A stretch of DNA of 64,000 nucleotides from Cyrtodaria siliqua (GCA_037043455.1 JAWPHD010011500.1:19367-83366), one strand, 5' to 3'; positions 47,150-58,470 are shown, counted from the first letter of the stretch. Notes: generated by a model from the letters alone, not told the origin. Program-made: numbers and translations.

Positions 47150-48058
47150 CATATTATGTTGTCGGTGTCCAAGAGACTAAAGTCGGTTTAACAGTGCTGA
47201 AGATCTGGTGGTTGATTCACACCCACTTATATTGTTTACACTGCCTAATAATGTGTTCATCTTGCTGCAAGTATATTGGTAGACGCGACATTTGACTTCT
47301 AACTCCGCCCTATGTTATACGGGTCAAGTTGCAATAAACTTAAACATGGAATTACCAAGCTTCGTTGTAGTTTAGAGTTGTTTGTGGGATTACATATTTT
47401 TTACTTACAAGTGTAGATACATAATGTACTTGCAGTTGGCCCAAATCTGTAGTCGATATAAGATAAGTTGCCTGATCGGAACTATGTTTTCTGTATTCTT
47501 TTTGAAAAAGAGAAAATCAAATCAAAAAACACTGCTTGAAATAGCATTTAGATAGTTTGAAGGTAAAATAAAAAAAATGTATAACTGTTGATCAACCACA
47601 GCAATATTCGTACCGTACAATTTGAAATATAGGAGACGTATAACGTTAAATAGCTGTGCATTCGTAAATTAAAAAGAAATAAATATGGAAATTTAGGAAC
47701 ATTCACCAGTTCGAGAATAAATCTCCTAGCTCTGACTTCCTAATGCAATCAATAAAAGACCTTTTTATAAGGCAAAACATGAAGCGTGAAAACACGGCAG
47801 CAATTAATTATATAAAACAGTTATAGCACTGTCAGGCTTCGTAGCAGATATATTTGTGTAAATAGTTTTTTGCTTTCAGTGCTTAATGAGTAAAGATTGT
47901 TCAAAATATGTACATTTGATGATTTAAAAATGTTAATGATTGGCATGCTATTTTTCTTCTTGAATTTCGTTTCGTCAAGAGGATGGTACTGGCATAAGCA
48001 TGATACATAATATCCAATGACCCACAATGACTAAAGATTTTTCACCTTATGCACATTC
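47150..48058. other. No feature recognised
   Basis: AT-rich; a 68-codon minus-strand frame (47821-48027) has no motif. Confidence 0.4.
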
Positions 48059-48060
48059 TA

Positions 48061-49654
48061 CACTCAACAAAATTCCTAATCGGTCACCTCAATAAATTGT
48101 AATTAAAAAAAAGAATAAATTCAATTTCGTGAAATTATTGATCGCATAAGAAAGCGAAATTCATTACAAATCAACAAACAAAATTTCATTTCAAACAAAT
48201 AAAGAGTTGACATCTTCTGCAGGAATGAATAAGGCGACCCGGTAATTCAAAAGTCACAAAATCGTGTTAATTGACGTCTGTAGTATGTTAATAGCGTGTA
48301 TGCCCTCCACCGGCAGCAATCACGGCTCGACAACCACTCCTCATTGATACAATGTATCTGTGAAGATACTGTTGACGGATATTTCTCCAAACGCGGTTGA
48401 CGTCACGCTCCAATTCCCGTAGATTCAGCTGCTGAGGATGGGCCCGTACCTTTCGTTTTAATAAGTCCAAGACACGCTCGATTGGGTTTAGGTCAGGACT
48501 TTTAGCAGGAAAATGGATCTCGTATGTTATTGGCCTGTAACACTGCCAATGTTGCTCTGGCGACATAGCACGGAGCGTTGTCTTGGACGAGTTGCATTCC
48601 ACGGTTTGCAGCAATGTGTGGTATAAGGACAGGTTGAATGATGTCCGTCTGATATCGTCGTGCATTCATGTTGCCTTGTGTGGACACGATCGGTGTTTTG
48701 GTGTACATCGAAATGTCCGCCCATATCATAATGGATCCTCCCCCAAAGTGGTCTGCCTCAAGAACACAATTGGCGCTGTTTCTCTCACCACGCCGGCGAT
48801 AAATGCGTTTGCGGCCGTCGGCACAACGCAATGTAATCCTTGTCTCGTCGACGAAAAGAACATTCGCCCAGTCGGCCCTGGTGAACCGTACCAAGCTAAG
48901 CGAGCTTGACGGTGTCTCCTCGTTAAGATAGGACCTTTCCGAGGTCGACGGCATCGAATTCCGACGTCACGTAACCGGTTTCGTACGGTTTGAGTTGATA
49001 CATGACGTCCATGAGTCCCCCTAGTATGCCTAGATGTCGTTGTAACTGGTAGAAAACGATCACGGAGATGTGATACGATCATGTATCTGTCCTGACGTTG
49101 TGTTGTCAACCTCTGTTTGAACCGTCGGGGTCGATCAGCGACACTTCCGGTTTGGTTGATTTCGCCCAAAGAGCTTGGATGGTGGATAGCCGCCGATTGA
49201 AGGTTCTTGCCACCTGAAATAAAGTTAAAAACGGAAATAGCCACCAAAATAATAGCTACAAATAAATTATATCGATGTTCTTTTGAAATTTCAAAAAATA
49301 AAACTCACCTGTCGTAAAGGTGTTCCGGCATGTAACATTCCGACAGCTCGGCCGCGTTCCTCTTGTGTCATTCTCGCCATGGTATGTGTTTTTCAAGTAG
49401 GAAAATCATCAACAATGACAAAAATGTACATGAACAGGTGCATATTGGTGTCCATGAACTGCACGTGCAACATGTGCTATATTGGTCAACACGCCTAACA
49501 CGCTTAATTTGACAGCGAGCCGGCCAGAAAAAAAATCAATAATTAGCTGCAGTACCTATTCAAATATCGATATGTGAAATTTCGTGTTAATACATGCATT
49601 ATTATAAAAATAGTAATACAATATAAACTGACCGATTAGGAATTTTGTTAAGTG
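48061..49654 (-). mobile_element. Tc1/mariner element, both ends present
   Basis: Terminal inverted repeats of 26 bp with one mismatch begin CACTCAACAAAATTCCTAAT at 48061 and CACTTAACAAAATTCCTAAT, read on the minus strand, at 49654. TA flanks both ends (48059-48060 and 49655-49656), the normal duplication of this superfamily. Total length is 1594 bp, typical for Tc1. The single gene inside runs on the minus strand and is frameshifted, so the copy is structurally complete but inactive. Confidence 0.95.
48288..49380 (-). pseudogene. Tc1/mariner transposase, frameshifted, with a small intron
   Basis: Start ATG at 49378-49380: MARMTQEERGRAVGMLHAGT, then TPLRQ and a GT splice donor (49309-49308). 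After 96 bases an AG acceptor (49215-49214, preceded by a pyrimidine-rich TTTATTTC) resumes in frame as VARTFNRRLSTIQALWAK, the helix-turn-helix region. Further on, GSVADRPRR, HLRDRF and TVRNRLRDVGIRCRRPRKG follow in a shifted frame. The catalytic domain has FVDETRI (first Asp, near 48850-48862), QDNAPC (second Asp, 48570-48587) and SPDLNPIE (Glu, 48477-48500), compatible with DD34E spacing. It ends with GGGHTRY at 48288. At least three frame changes separate the parts, so no active enzyme is made. The splice signals are seen; use of the intron is inferred. Confidence 0.85.
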
Positions 49655-49659
49655 TATGT

Positions 49660-49988
49660 TTAAAAACGATTAATGACTGACATGCTACTTAGAAGTCACA
49701 AATGTTGGAAATATTACTTCCAAATATTAAAATATAGTTCTTACATAAAATAGATCATCCTCCCCCGATGTAGGTACATGTAGTTGTGGGTAAAGTTCAT
49801 CAGTAGTTTAAGTCCTTAAACGAGCAACGAAATACAAATATAAAACATGTTCAACAACTACAGTAATAGTCATGCCTTTATTTGGGTATGCGTGTGTTTT
49901 ATATATGTTTGTTCATCTTCCCATTAAAACGATGCTGTTTGCAATTCGACGTTGAAAAGATAGTATTCCTCGCATCCGTAAGAACTAA
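49660..49988. other. No feature recognised
   Basis: AT-rich spacer between two DNA transposons. Confidence 0.4.
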
Positions 49989-49990
49989 AA

Positions 49991-50834
49991 CCCCTGTCAC
50001 ACTAGGGCCGCGTTCTCACGGCGATCCCACGGCGTCCAAGAAAAATGCAGAACGCCGAGGTGCGCGCAGTACGATCGCAAGCATCGCCGCAGCAACGCAG
50101 TGGCATCGCCAGTAGACGCATTGAGATCGCATAGAACGCCAAGCGACGGCGCGCACTTTGAGCATGCACAAAACAAACGCCGTCGCTCGGCGTTCTGATA
50201 AGAGCGCAGTGGGGTCGCCGTAAGGTCGCCATAGCAGCGCAGTAAGGTCTCCTACAACGCCACAGGAGCTCCGCGGGCGCGCACAGAGGTCGCAGTGCGA
50301 ACGCTGTGGTTGTCGGTGGCGCTTGCACGGAGATTGTACGGCGTTCTCTGAGATGTCACTGCGTCTCTACCGCGCTTATACGGCGCGTCTACGGCGCTTA
50401 TACGGAGTGTTATTTATTTTACTGCGCTCTTACAACGACTGTACGGAGCTGTCACGGCGATCATTGCGCTCCCAAGGCGCTTCTACCGCGTCCATCGGCG
50501 TTTGCATGACAAAAACGAACAAAATAGTATAAATGAATTATAGGTAGTGCAAACGAACGTCTTCAACACGCCGTCAGCGCAGTGTGAGCGCCGTGAAAGC
50601 GCAGTGCACGCAGTGGAAGCGCCGTGAGAGCGCAGACAATCGCCAACAAGAACTCCGTAGGAACGCGATAGAACGCCATGGGAGCTCCGTAGCAACGCCT
50701 TGGTCGCTGTGAGGACGCCGTGACATCTCCATCTTCACGAAAAATATCAGATTTTTCTTGCGATCTCACGGCGTTCTGGAAAATTAAACAACGCCGTGCC
50801 AACGCAGTGGAAACGCGCTATAGTGTGACAGGGG
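49991..50834. mobile_element. GC-rich TIR element, 844 bp, no transposase
   Basis: Perfect 14-bp inverted ends CCCCTGTCACACTA (49991-50004) and TAGTGTGACAGGGG (50821-50834). Unlike its AT-rich surroundings, the interior is rich in G and C and built of short, variable direct and inverted motifs of the type ACGCCGTG, GCGCAGTG, GATCGC, CGGCG and their complements. These leave long open frames on both strands (67-108 codons) with Arg/Ala/Ser-rich, low-complexity translations. Those are not real genes. A target-site duplication was not identified. Superfamily unknown. Confidence 0.8.
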
Positions 50835-50839
50835 CATAT

Positions 50840-51890
50840 ACTAAGCTTTCAGACGTTGTTAGTGGTGGTTGACGTTCGTACATCGTGCCCAGACGTTCCA
50901 CTAGATCAGGGGCTAAAGCAGGCCAATCTCTGATCACTACTTTGCTGTGAACATATGAGCGACGATTGTCATGTGTCTACACCTTGCCTAACATGATGAC
51001 GTAAAAAGGGGAAAACATCAGCTGTTATTAGTTTACTCTTTTGACTTATGAAACAGTTTTCCCCGTTTTATTAAACAGCTTTCAATGTAGACAATTATGT
51101 GTGCAAATAGTGCAGAAATATCACATGTATAAAAAAAAATGAAATCACATTTGAAAAGTGTGTAATTTATAGTGAAGCATTTAAGAAATTGATTTACGAT
51201 CACAATGGTTTAAGTTGTTTCATAAAATGGGGTCCAGATGTTCAATATAAATCAATACATTCAATTGTTCTTACCAACGCGTTGTCTTTGCTGTATCACT
51301 AGATCTTGAGAACCTCTCCCGCCCATATTGGCATCTTGGATATGTGATGTTGATAAAGTGTGTTAATTGTTAGGCACGTGACACTGTAACAATATAAGCA
51401 CGTGCCTTTTAAAACATACCGCCTCGCAACATACAAATGGTCTCCTGTCTGATATCGTCAGGAAGTCGAGTCATTTTTAAAAAAATCTATATTAGCAATT
51501 CAAATTAAAATCGATTGTTTTCGGGAGTACTAACTTGTAGCGCGCCAGTGCAAAACTTGTTTTTCACGACTTAGCCGCAGTAGGTGTTCACGGTTTGATG
51601 ATTTTGATTTTTAAATATGTTATGCCCAGTAATATAGCAAATATATTAACATGTATTATAGTACATTATTTGAAAACGAAACAGATCTATCCCAAGTTTT
51701 GTTTTAAATTGTTGTGTTTTTAAAGTATTTCGGTGTATAACCCCTTCTAGTAAAATGTTCAGTATTCCATGCGTCAATAACTTCGTCAATAACTTCTACT
51801 GACATCCTGAATTAAACAATTTCGAGGTTAAAATAAATATTTGACGTCACAAATTTTACATTGGTTTATGACCTTCCAAAAATATACATT
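50840..51890. other. No feature recognised
   Basis: AT-rich sequence with no recognisable gene. Confidence 0.45.
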
Positions 51891-51892
51891 TT

Positions 51893-52035
51893 AAATTGTG
51901 TATACATCTGAAGCTCGAACCTTGTATACGTCTGCGGTCCAAACCGTGTGTAAATCTGCCCCGAACCTTGTATACATCTGCGGCCTGAGCCTTGTGTACA
52001 TCTGCGGCCTGAAACATGTTTCCATCTGCGTCTAC
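51893..52035. repeat. 24-bp minisatellite, ~5 degenerate copies
   Basis: CCTTGTATACATCTGCGGCC-type units are repeated in tandem with a period of about 24 bp and variable third-position changes. The minus-strand 85-codon frame across them (51856-52113) includes an imperfect repeat of AADVHK/AADVYK but has no other sign of a gene. Confidence 0.7.
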
Positions 52036-52360
52036 AACGTAGGCTACCGCTGATCGATGAAAACTAGTTTGTAATATAAAGAAAAGTATATTGCTAAAGG
52101 CGTCCAGCAACACCTCTTACTGATTAGAACTTCGCTCAATTAACAAATTACATGAACTTAACGTAGCCGTTGGGCAAGAATATTGACAAGTAATGCAATT
52201 AGCTAGCCCTAGTAATGTCAGACGTTCACAAGAATAGACACTTCCTCGCTTGTAATGACCAGCGTTGCAATTTAGGCAAACTACAGGTCAAAGTACAGTT
52301 TTCGTTAGGAAAATGTCCTCAGATTTGGTCGCGAAATGCCAAGTTTAAACATGTGTTTCT

Positions 52361-52418
52361 GTGTGTGCATGGGTGAGTGCGTGTGTGCTTGTGCGCGCGT
52401 GCGTACGTGTGTGTGGCT
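52361..52418. repeat. TG-rich microsatellite
   Basis: Alternating purine-pyrimidine run with TGTGTG, GCGCGCG and interruptions. Confidence 0.8.
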
Positions 52419-52419
52419 T

Positions 52420-53558
52420 CCCTTATGCTGAGCACTGTAATTAATGAACGTTGTATACGTGACAATAAAACAGAAATTAAAGGTTGTGTAGATGTCGCAT
52501 AGCTAATGCATAGATCCGTATACTACTGTAATTGACAACCGAAGGTGTGTTTGTCGAGTCCAAACGTTTATATACATGTCCGCATAGATTAAAAAGCAAC
52601 TCTAAAGTAGGCTACATTAATTGATGCATGCGTAATAATCACAGTACACTAAACGTTATGCCCCCGTCGCATAGATGTCGCATAAATGACAATGATAGCC
52701 CCCGTATGCTCCTATAATTGATACACGCGTGAACCAACAAGTTATGCATATGTCGCATGTATGTCGCATGTATGTCGCATGTTTGTCACTGAGAGTCCAG
52801 TATTCGACTGTAGTCGATGAACGGCCAAAGAAGCTTCTACATACGTGATATGCCATCTTAAGCTAGCGCTAATCTAACAATAATGCAAAACTTTGGAAAC
52901 AAATTTATGTAAATTTCTGTAATCTTTGAGTCATTAGAGGATACCGTCGCCTGATGCAAGTCATTATTTTGTAGAGAAAATTGCTACGTTTACTGTCTTT
53001 CTCGACGCCTACCTCAATTAGGGAATAATGCAGTATAGACATGTACCAATTAAATAGCTTCTCCGTAGATAGATTTAGACTACATGTTCTTACATTGTTT
53101 AGACATGTTAGTATGCAGAATGTAATTGAGAAAAAAAGTATATTTCAGCATGCGTACATAATTTTTTATGAGCTATTCTGGTTTGTAAATATTTCTCAGT
53201 GAATATGATGCTGCTTTATTTCACATGATATTTTATGTTCTAATGATCTCGTTTTATGTAACAGAAAATAATTAAATCCCTTGACAACACAAACCATAAT
53301 TATTTGTGGATCATAACGTAAAAAGCAGTTATCAACACGATTCTTCAAAGTAAGATTGAACGATAGAACACGGTTTTAAGAAATGCAAACAAAACCATAC
53401 GCTTGTCCTTTTCATAACGCACGTATTTTTAAAAGTTGTAATGCATCTGAGAAAGGAGAAAGAAAGAACCATGCTCTACTATTTCTATCAAATAGATTCC
53501 TATGGTTCTTTAAAAGCATCGTTACACGGGACCGTCCCGTGTACATTGCCCGTGTACA
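52420..53558. other. No gene; short ATGTCGC repeats
   Basis: AT-rich. At about 52748-52785 the 11-bp unit ATGTCGCATGT is repeated three times. ATGTCGCATA also occurs near 52491 and 52670, so this small motif recurs over 300 bases. No coding sequence was recognised. Confidence 0.45.
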
Positions 53559-53561
53559 TCC

Positions 53562-53860
53562 CCATCCGACGGAGGGGCGTCCGTGGCCGAGTGGTTAACG
53601 TCTCTGACTTGAAATCACTTGCCCCTCACCGCTGTAGGTTCGATCCCTCAGGGGCCTAGGAATCTTTATGTGAGGAAGCTATCCAGCTGGCTTGCGGAAC
53701 GTCGGTGGTTCTACCCAGGTGCCCGCCCGTGCACGAAAATTGCACGGAGGGGCACCTGGGGTCTTCCTCCACCAATGGAAGCTGGAAAGTCGCCATATGA
53801 CCTTAGCTGTTGGTGCGACTATAAAATCCAATTCAATTCAATTCAATTCCATCCGACGGA
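53562..53860 (+). mobile_element. Complete tRNA-derived SINE with 12-bp target duplication
   Basis: CCATCCGACGGA occurs at 53562-53573 and 53849-53860. The 275-bp body starts with a tRNA Ser/Leu-like head: GTGGCCGAGTGGTTAACG A box (about 53583) and GTAGGTTCGATCCC B box (about 53635). The core has GGTTCTACCCAGGTGCCCGC facing GGGGCACCTGGGGTCTTCC, an inverted pair around ACGAAAATTGC. It then carries CGCCATATGACC and GTTGGTGCGAC and ends in three ATTCA repeats. The intact ends make it the best SINE reference in the window. Internal RNA polymerase III promoter boxes are visible. Confidence 0.92.
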
Positions 53861-53879
53861 CGATAGCATTAACCCAGTA

Positions 53880-53950
53880 GCGCAAGTGTGAGACTTGATC
53901 ACGTGATATCTGAGAGTCGAACGTGCTATCCGCCCACTGGGCAACTGTGG
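53880..53950 (-). mobile_element. Possible tRNA-like SINE head (minus)
   Basis: The reverse complement reads GCCCAGTGGGCGGATAGCAC, GTTCGACTCTCAGATATCAC, then AAGTCTCACACTTG. It resembles a tRNA D-arm and anticodon arm, but the T arm lacks the GTTCRANNC consensus. Weak support. Confidence 0.25.
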
Positions 53951-53954
53951 TCCA

Positions 53955-54828
53955 TTCACACATAAGTTAATACACATAGTGATGATGTCTTATAAGGATT
54001 TACACTCATATATAATTGTAAGTGTATTTTTTGTTTGTTTCTTCAACTTCAACTTCTTTATTTCACTTAGATATATATGAACAGCATAAGCAACATGTTA
54101 CAAGATACATTTACATATGAAATCACATTGGAAAAAACAAAAACATGAATACAGCGGAAAACGACTATATATATGTACAAACTATTAGCAATGAAGTGTG
54201 TAGATGTCTTTTCAATGTATAAGTATACTACTTAGAAATTGCAGGTATTATTAATAATAATAATAATAATAATAATCATAATAATAACGATAATACTAAT
54301 ACTAATATATTTGAAAACAATGGTATAGGTGGTGGTTGACATGATATGATATTCCTGCCTATATATACTAATCTAACATGTTAAAGTAATTACTCAATAT
54401 ATATGTTATGTATGAACATATACATATTATTATTTTCAGATATTAACAAAAACTCTACATCAGCTAAATACGAGTATGTATTCAATAAAGTAATATTCAG
54501 AATCTGCAACTTGACTGCAGACGACAATATCCTGCTGCAAGTTGCTTTAAGCACATAAAGGCACGTTGATCGTTTTAAATAATAACAGACGCAGGTACAT
54601 CGGGAACTGTGACAGCCGACACGTAACTGTAGACGAGAGGCTACACGCCGAGATGAGGTCGGACAAGGTGGTTGCCCGCTCGGACACATGAGTTTTTCCA
54701 GGGTTCTTCTGTTATAGGAGGAAACGGAGAACCCGGGAAAAAAACACACAACGCTGACATCCCCGCCACCGACAGTGATTTGTGTAACCTGTGTAGTTTT
54801 GAAATCGATGCAACATGAAATTTGTACA
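53955..54828. other. No gene; AAT microsatellite at 54250-54312
   Basis: AT-rich sequence with an interrupted AAT repeat (54250-54312). The minus-strand frames at 54390-54829 have no recognised motif. Confidence 0.55.
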
Positions 54829-54887
54829 TTTTTCTTCTTCTTCTTCTTCTCCTTCTTCTTCTTCCTTTTTCTTCTTCAGTGTTGTTG
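54829..54887. repeat. CTT microsatellite
   Basis: Polypyrimidine TTC/CTT repeat with a few interruptions. The Phe-rich plus-strand frame over it is an artefact of the repeat. Confidence 0.9.
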
Positions 54888-54889
54888 TG

Positions 54890-55485
54890 TTGTTGCTTTT
54901 ATGTTTTTTTATAAAAATATCTTTTTTTTTCTAAATTCAGTCGTCAAGTATTTATTCAATTATGCATGTCAGTATCTCCACGTGGTATTTGTTATGCAAT
55001 ACATATCAGTAGCGCTACAAATCCCTCAGTAAAAGCCCGTATATTATTTTGTCATTATCTTTGCTTCTTATAGCGATTTGATTGACAATTTTATAGCATT
55101 CTAAGCTAATGAGACAGAGCGCGTCAAAAGTGAAACATCTTCACCAGTATCACTTCGATCCGTCCATGTTTATGTATTAAAGCAGCTCTGTATAACATCA
55201 GAAACATGTCTAGAAAGACTAGTTTACACTTGGATAATGATACATTCCAGGAAGGAATATTATGTATAAAGACATGTAAAATGAAATATTCAATATTAAT
55301 ACGACTGACGTCGGTTTCACGATTCCATGAAGGAAACAGCACAAATATTCCACTGTCTAATTATAAATCTACTTTTAAATTCAAAACAAATTTGTGATGA
55401 AATGGTGGTTAAGATTATAAAAGAGGGAACTATCATAACTTGACGCATTAACCATACCCATAAATTGAAATGTCTAAAATGATTT
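54890..55485. other. No feature recognised
   Basis: Open frames on both strands (55124-55547) overlap and lack motifs. Confidence 0.4.
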
Positions 55486-55489
55486 TTGT

Positions 55490-56330
55490 TAGAAAATGTA
55501 GTTATAAAAGTGAAACAGAAAATGTAGCTTTCACAGAAAACAGTCAATCAAAAACACGCATTTAAAACAACCGACAATTACAAGGAAAATAGAGGCAAAT
55601 AATGCAAGATCACAAACATAAAAGGGTTGAAAATAGGGGCTTGGGACGGTCAGTGGCAATACGATCATGTTGACTGTGTCAACTTGACAGGTGTAAGTTT
55701 TCTCAATTTGACATATATATTTATATTTCTCAATTTAATTTTGAAAATCCTCTTATTTTCCTCAGTATGTAATTTGATATTGATTTTTTCAATTTGATAT
55801 TGAAAACCGTCTTATTTTTCTCAATATGTAATTTGATATTGACTTTTCTCAATTTGATATTGATAAACTTCTTATTGTTTCTTAATACTAACTCTACTAA
55901 TGTAACGATTCCGTCTGTAACTGTCTGATGGCTACACAATGCATACATTTACATAAAAAAAAAGAAGTTAAAAAGGTCGAACAGGAAATATAGCATAGTA
56001 AACCCAATAACACGGAACAGTGTAGATAAAGAAATCCCCACCATTCTATACCCTCTAACGAACTACTAGTATGCAGTCTTACTAGGCAATATAAGTATAA
56101 CGCAAAGATGATCATGTATATATGAATACACAGAAACAAAAGCAAGGAAAGTCGCGAAATAAGTGCTCAGTAACTTGGCAGAATCCATCGCAACAACAAG
56201 ATATATCATTACGGACACGACAAGACACGATTGCAGACAAACAATAAACGTTACCGACCATTTCAGGATTTATGTTGTCATCATATGTCGGGTCATCTCA
56301 CATTCAAAGACGAAAGCATAGTGTTTTATC
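55490..56330 (-). mobile_element. Naiad 3' tail, rearranged (minus)
   Basis: Two tail portions: about 55490-55660 (ACAGAAAATGTAGC, ACAAACATAAAAGGGTTGA, GGACGGTCAGTGGCA) and about 55968-56330 (AATAACACGGAACAGTGTAG, ACTAGGCAATATAAGTATAA, GTAACTTGGCAGAATCC, TCATCATATGTCGGGTCATC). The second part repeats AGGTCGAACAGGAAATATAG, which belongs to the outer end of the tail. So this may be two tail copies joined, rather than one copy with an insertion. The segment between (55690-55880) is a local tandem repeat. Confidence 0.6.
55727..55880. repeat. ~67-bp tandem repeat, ~2.5 copies
   Basis: TGTAATTTGATATTGA followed by TTTTCTCAATTTGATATTGA-like text and a TCTTATT block recurs with a period of about 67 bp. 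The minus-strand frame over it (55730-55948) is repetitive and not a gene. Confidence 0.65.
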
Positions 56331-56350
56331 ATGCAGATATTCACTTTTCT

Positions 56351-56383
56351 GCCTAATAAAGGGTTGACCTATTCAATTTTGCT
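56351..56383. repeat. Short hairpin GCCTAATAAA / TTTATTAGGC
   Basis: Ten-base perfect inverted repeat with a short spacer. The same GCCTAATAAA string ends each arm of the 42-bp inverted repeat at 56596-56723, so the two structures are probably parts of one element. Confidence 0.7.
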
Positions 56384-56442
56384 TTATTAGGCAATGACCA
56401 ATAGAGCAGATCAATGCGGAATCCCTCGGCGTTTATTGTACG

Positions 56443-56484
56443 TAACGTTATCTGACGTCATGCACGTAACGTTGCCTGACGTCA
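56443..56484. promoter_or_regulatory. Two CRE-like TGACGTCA sites in a 24-bp direct repeat
   Basis: TGACGTCA, the palindromic cAMP-response-element sequence, occurs at 56453-56460 and 56477-56484, each preceded by CACGTAACGTT or TACGTAACGTT. Binding activity cannot be judged from sequence. The pair sits between the hairpin at 56351 and the large inverted repeat, so it may simply belong to a mobile element. Confidence 0.35.
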
Positions 56485-56595
56485 TAAAACAAACAAAAAA
56501 CAACAACATGTCGGCGTCCTCGATAAGCGTAACATTCTGAGAAATAGGTAATAATAGTAATTCATACTAAAATGTGGATAATCTACATGATAAAT

Positions 56596-56723
56596 AGAAT
56601 ATTATGTCAGTGCCTTTTACTATCAAGTTTATTAGGCTCGGCACGAAAACGAGCCTCGCCATTCTCCGTTTTCTAAGCCTCGCCTAATAAACTTGATAGT
56701 AAAAGGCACTGACATAATATTCT
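56596..56723. mobile_element. Perfect 42-bp inverted repeat (foldback element)
   Basis: Left arm 56596-56637 and right arm 56682-56723 are exact reverse complements over all 42 bases; they begin and end with AGAATATTATG and CATAATATTCT. The 44-base loop contains CTCGGCACGAAAACGAG and GCCTCG motifs. Absence of any mismatch indicates recent origin or gene conversion between arms. No coding capacity. Confidence 0.9.
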
Positions 56724-56729
56724 CTATGT

Positions 56730-58465
56730 ATGCACTTTCTGTTAACATATGTGTTACAATTCAGCACTAAATGTGTTAAACAATGTAAAACTCTATGTTT
56801 TTGTATTCTTTTAACATGTATTAAGAATAGGTAACTGTTGTTTATAAATATGAATGATATGTTCCAGACGATACAAATAACTAAATGGGGTAATATGTGT
56901 GCATCCTTGAAGACCAACATGGCATATGCATACATTTAAACGTGTAACCTGTGTTACGTATCAATACACAATGTGTTTACGTTTATGCTAAATGTGTTTA
57001 TATATATCGACCTTGGAAACCAGCATAAAAATACGGTGCAATGTAACATGTTGCATATCAATACAATATGTGTTTAGGTTTATCCATCCTTGGAAACCAA
57101 CATACGACATATGCATTTAAACAGCATTACTGCGTAACCTGTGTTACTTATCAAAACTATAAGTATGTACACTGAACAAAATTGCTAAGTATCAACTTTT
57201 GTATCTTTACTAATTTTCTTATTTTAAATATATTTTAGAATAGATATATGATAAATATTTTGTTTTGACCCATAGTTTGTAAAACATTTATTTTTTGTTT
57301 AAATTGTTACATCTTTTGAGAGTTACCCTCCCTTTATATGAAAACATGAAATGTACTGATAAAACACATAATATGAGTCAAAGATCGATTAAAGATATAA
57401 AATTATTAAAATATGTATGAAATAATAGAAAAAAACATAAAAAATTGACCCATTTATCGCAGATTTTCCGTCTATAAAACAATGAAATATGGATAATCTT
57501 GAATTACCTCCCTTTACATTGAATATTGTTTGAAATTCAAGTAACTGTAATTCAGCGTTAACATTAAATACTTCGAAAATTTCTTTTGCAAACGCATTTG
57601 TAGTGGTAATGCTAGTAAAACATGATGTCAAAATAATTTTAACTGGCATATTTTAGAATTAGGAACATCGAAAGCTTCACTAATTCGAAGTACTTAATAA
57701 AATCCTATATACCCAGTTGTTTAAGTGTTATAACTTATTTCTAAGAAAACACATTGACTTAAAAGTTTTAAAATAAGTTCATGCAATCAGAGCAGACGAT
57801 TTATACTCGTTATTTTGCAGTTTAACCGTATCTCTAATCAAGCTCAAAATACACAAAACAATGAGAATATTATTGACATATTCTTAGGTTGATACTTAGC
57901 TTAGCAATTTGGTTTAGCATATGTGAATGATTCCTTAGAGATCAACTTACACTAAAAAGTGTGTATATGGCATGATAGTTTATGAATATATTAAATTTGA
58001 ATTCAGATTGTCTAAAACGATGTATTTCCTTTTCTCGTTGAATACTCTCTACCGTTACTACGGTGTTCGTGAGTTTGTACTGTTATCCATTATGACTTTC
58101 CGTTTGTTTTATCCTGATTGCAAGGGTGGGTGTATAATGTATGTTAAAATGATAAAAAAAAAAGATATCTAAACTGCAGGCTTGATAGCTCAAGTCATTT
58201 AAACATGTTGTTAAATGCTTTACATTAGGCGAGGGACGTTCAGTTGACACATTTCAACCATTCGAGTTGCATTTATAAAAGCATTCGCAAACATGTACTA
58301 TTAACGCCTTCTTCATTTCAATCTATCTGTCAAATGGTTTAGATTTAAAAAATGAATGTAGATGTACAAATGAATAAAAGTATAGGTATATACGAATATA
58401 AGGTTTAAACGAGACTATGTTTAATTTAACCCTCTTCTTACTTTTCTTGGTGAGGTTAATGAAGT
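56730..58465. other. No gene recognised
   Basis: About 1.7 kb of very AT-rich sequence. Loose repeats of ACCAACATGGCATATGCA / ACCAACATACGACATATGCA with TGCGTAACCTGTGTTAC (56910-57150) suggest a degenerate local duplication. No protein-like frame. Confidence 0.45.
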
Positions 58466-58470
58466 TACTA

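Noticed and set aside
48583..48909. Plus-strand 108-codon open frame
   Set aside because: It is the antisense shadow of the Tc1/mariner transposase.
49882..50802. Overlapping open frames of 67-108 codons on both strands
   Set aside because: All lie in the GC-rich TIR element, have low-complexity Arg/Ala/Ser-rich translations and overlap on both strands, as expected by chance in GC-rich repeats.
53576..53650. Functional tRNA gene
   Set aside because: Same reasoning: it is the head of a 275-bp SINE flanked by a 12-bp duplication.
54775..55032. Phe-rich plus-strand open frame resembling a transmembrane protein
   Set aside because: The hydrophobic part is a translated CTT microsatellite.
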